Positions 6,491 to 6,509 of a DNA stretch of 6,509 nucleotides are shown piece after piece. Each line of letters opens with the position of its first letter. Position 1 is the stretch's first letter. Under the pieces are notes generated by a model. It was not told the DNA's origin, did no database searches, and saw nothing but the letters and a program-made list of their open reading frames with translations. The translations under genes were made by a program, and so were the position numbers. The stretch is from Bacteroidota bacterium (GTDB lineage Bacteria > Bacteroidota > Bacteroidia > Bacteroidales > Prolixibacteraceae), in assembly GCA_013203755.1 (NCBI GenBank), contig JABMPI010000164.1:1-6509 (forward strand), in the 5' to 3' direction.

Positions 6491-6509
6491 GGTGTATACT
6501 TAGTTACTA

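Overview
The base composition is AT-rich. Leaders are A/T-rich with no clear Shine-Dalgarno sequences, eno has a TAnnTTTG-type -7 promoter box, and the intergenic gaps hold palindromic repeats. Together these point to a chromosome segment of a Bacteroidota bacterium. My guess from the gene content and repeat style is a Marinilabiliales/Prolixibacteraceae-like marine or anaerobic lineage; this is inference, not an identification.

Layout. The left edge (1-110) appears to be the end of an insertion sequence, probably IS21-like. It shows the first codons of a leftward gene and two subterminal direct repeats. About 90 bp further on is a polytopic WecA/TagO-like polyprenyl-phosphate sugar-1-phosphate transferase (199-1344, +). 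Behind it lies a short broken remnant that reads as the C-terminus of an outer-membrane beta-barrel protein, ending in Phe, with one apparent frameshift (1346-1490). Next is a membrane protein of the UPF0316/DUF2179 family (1542-2114, +). It converges with dacB, an exported S13-family D-alanyl-D-alanine carboxypeptidase (PBP4; 2291-3727, -).

Divergent from dacB, across a gap holding a REP-like palindrome (3807-3880), is crcB/fluC, the fluoride channel (3929-4309, +). It is followed by a DUF190 protein (4544-4897, +) and then eno, enolase (5195-6490, +), which has its own promoter. A large multi-arm palindrome (4337-4454) sits between crcB and the DUF190 gene.

How the genes relate. The left half concerns the cell envelope: lipid-linked sugar synthesis, a lost outer-membrane protein and peptidoglycan trimming, with signs of mobile-element insertion and gene decay. 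The right half suggests a fluoride theme. CrcB exports fluoride, DUF190 proteins commonly accompany CrcB, and enolase is a classical fluoride-inhibited enzyme. I saw no fluoride riboswitch. No CRISPR array, tRNA or rRNA was seen. Most of the window is recognisable housekeeping sequence; the unusual parts are the palindromic elements, the IS end and the broken barrel gene.
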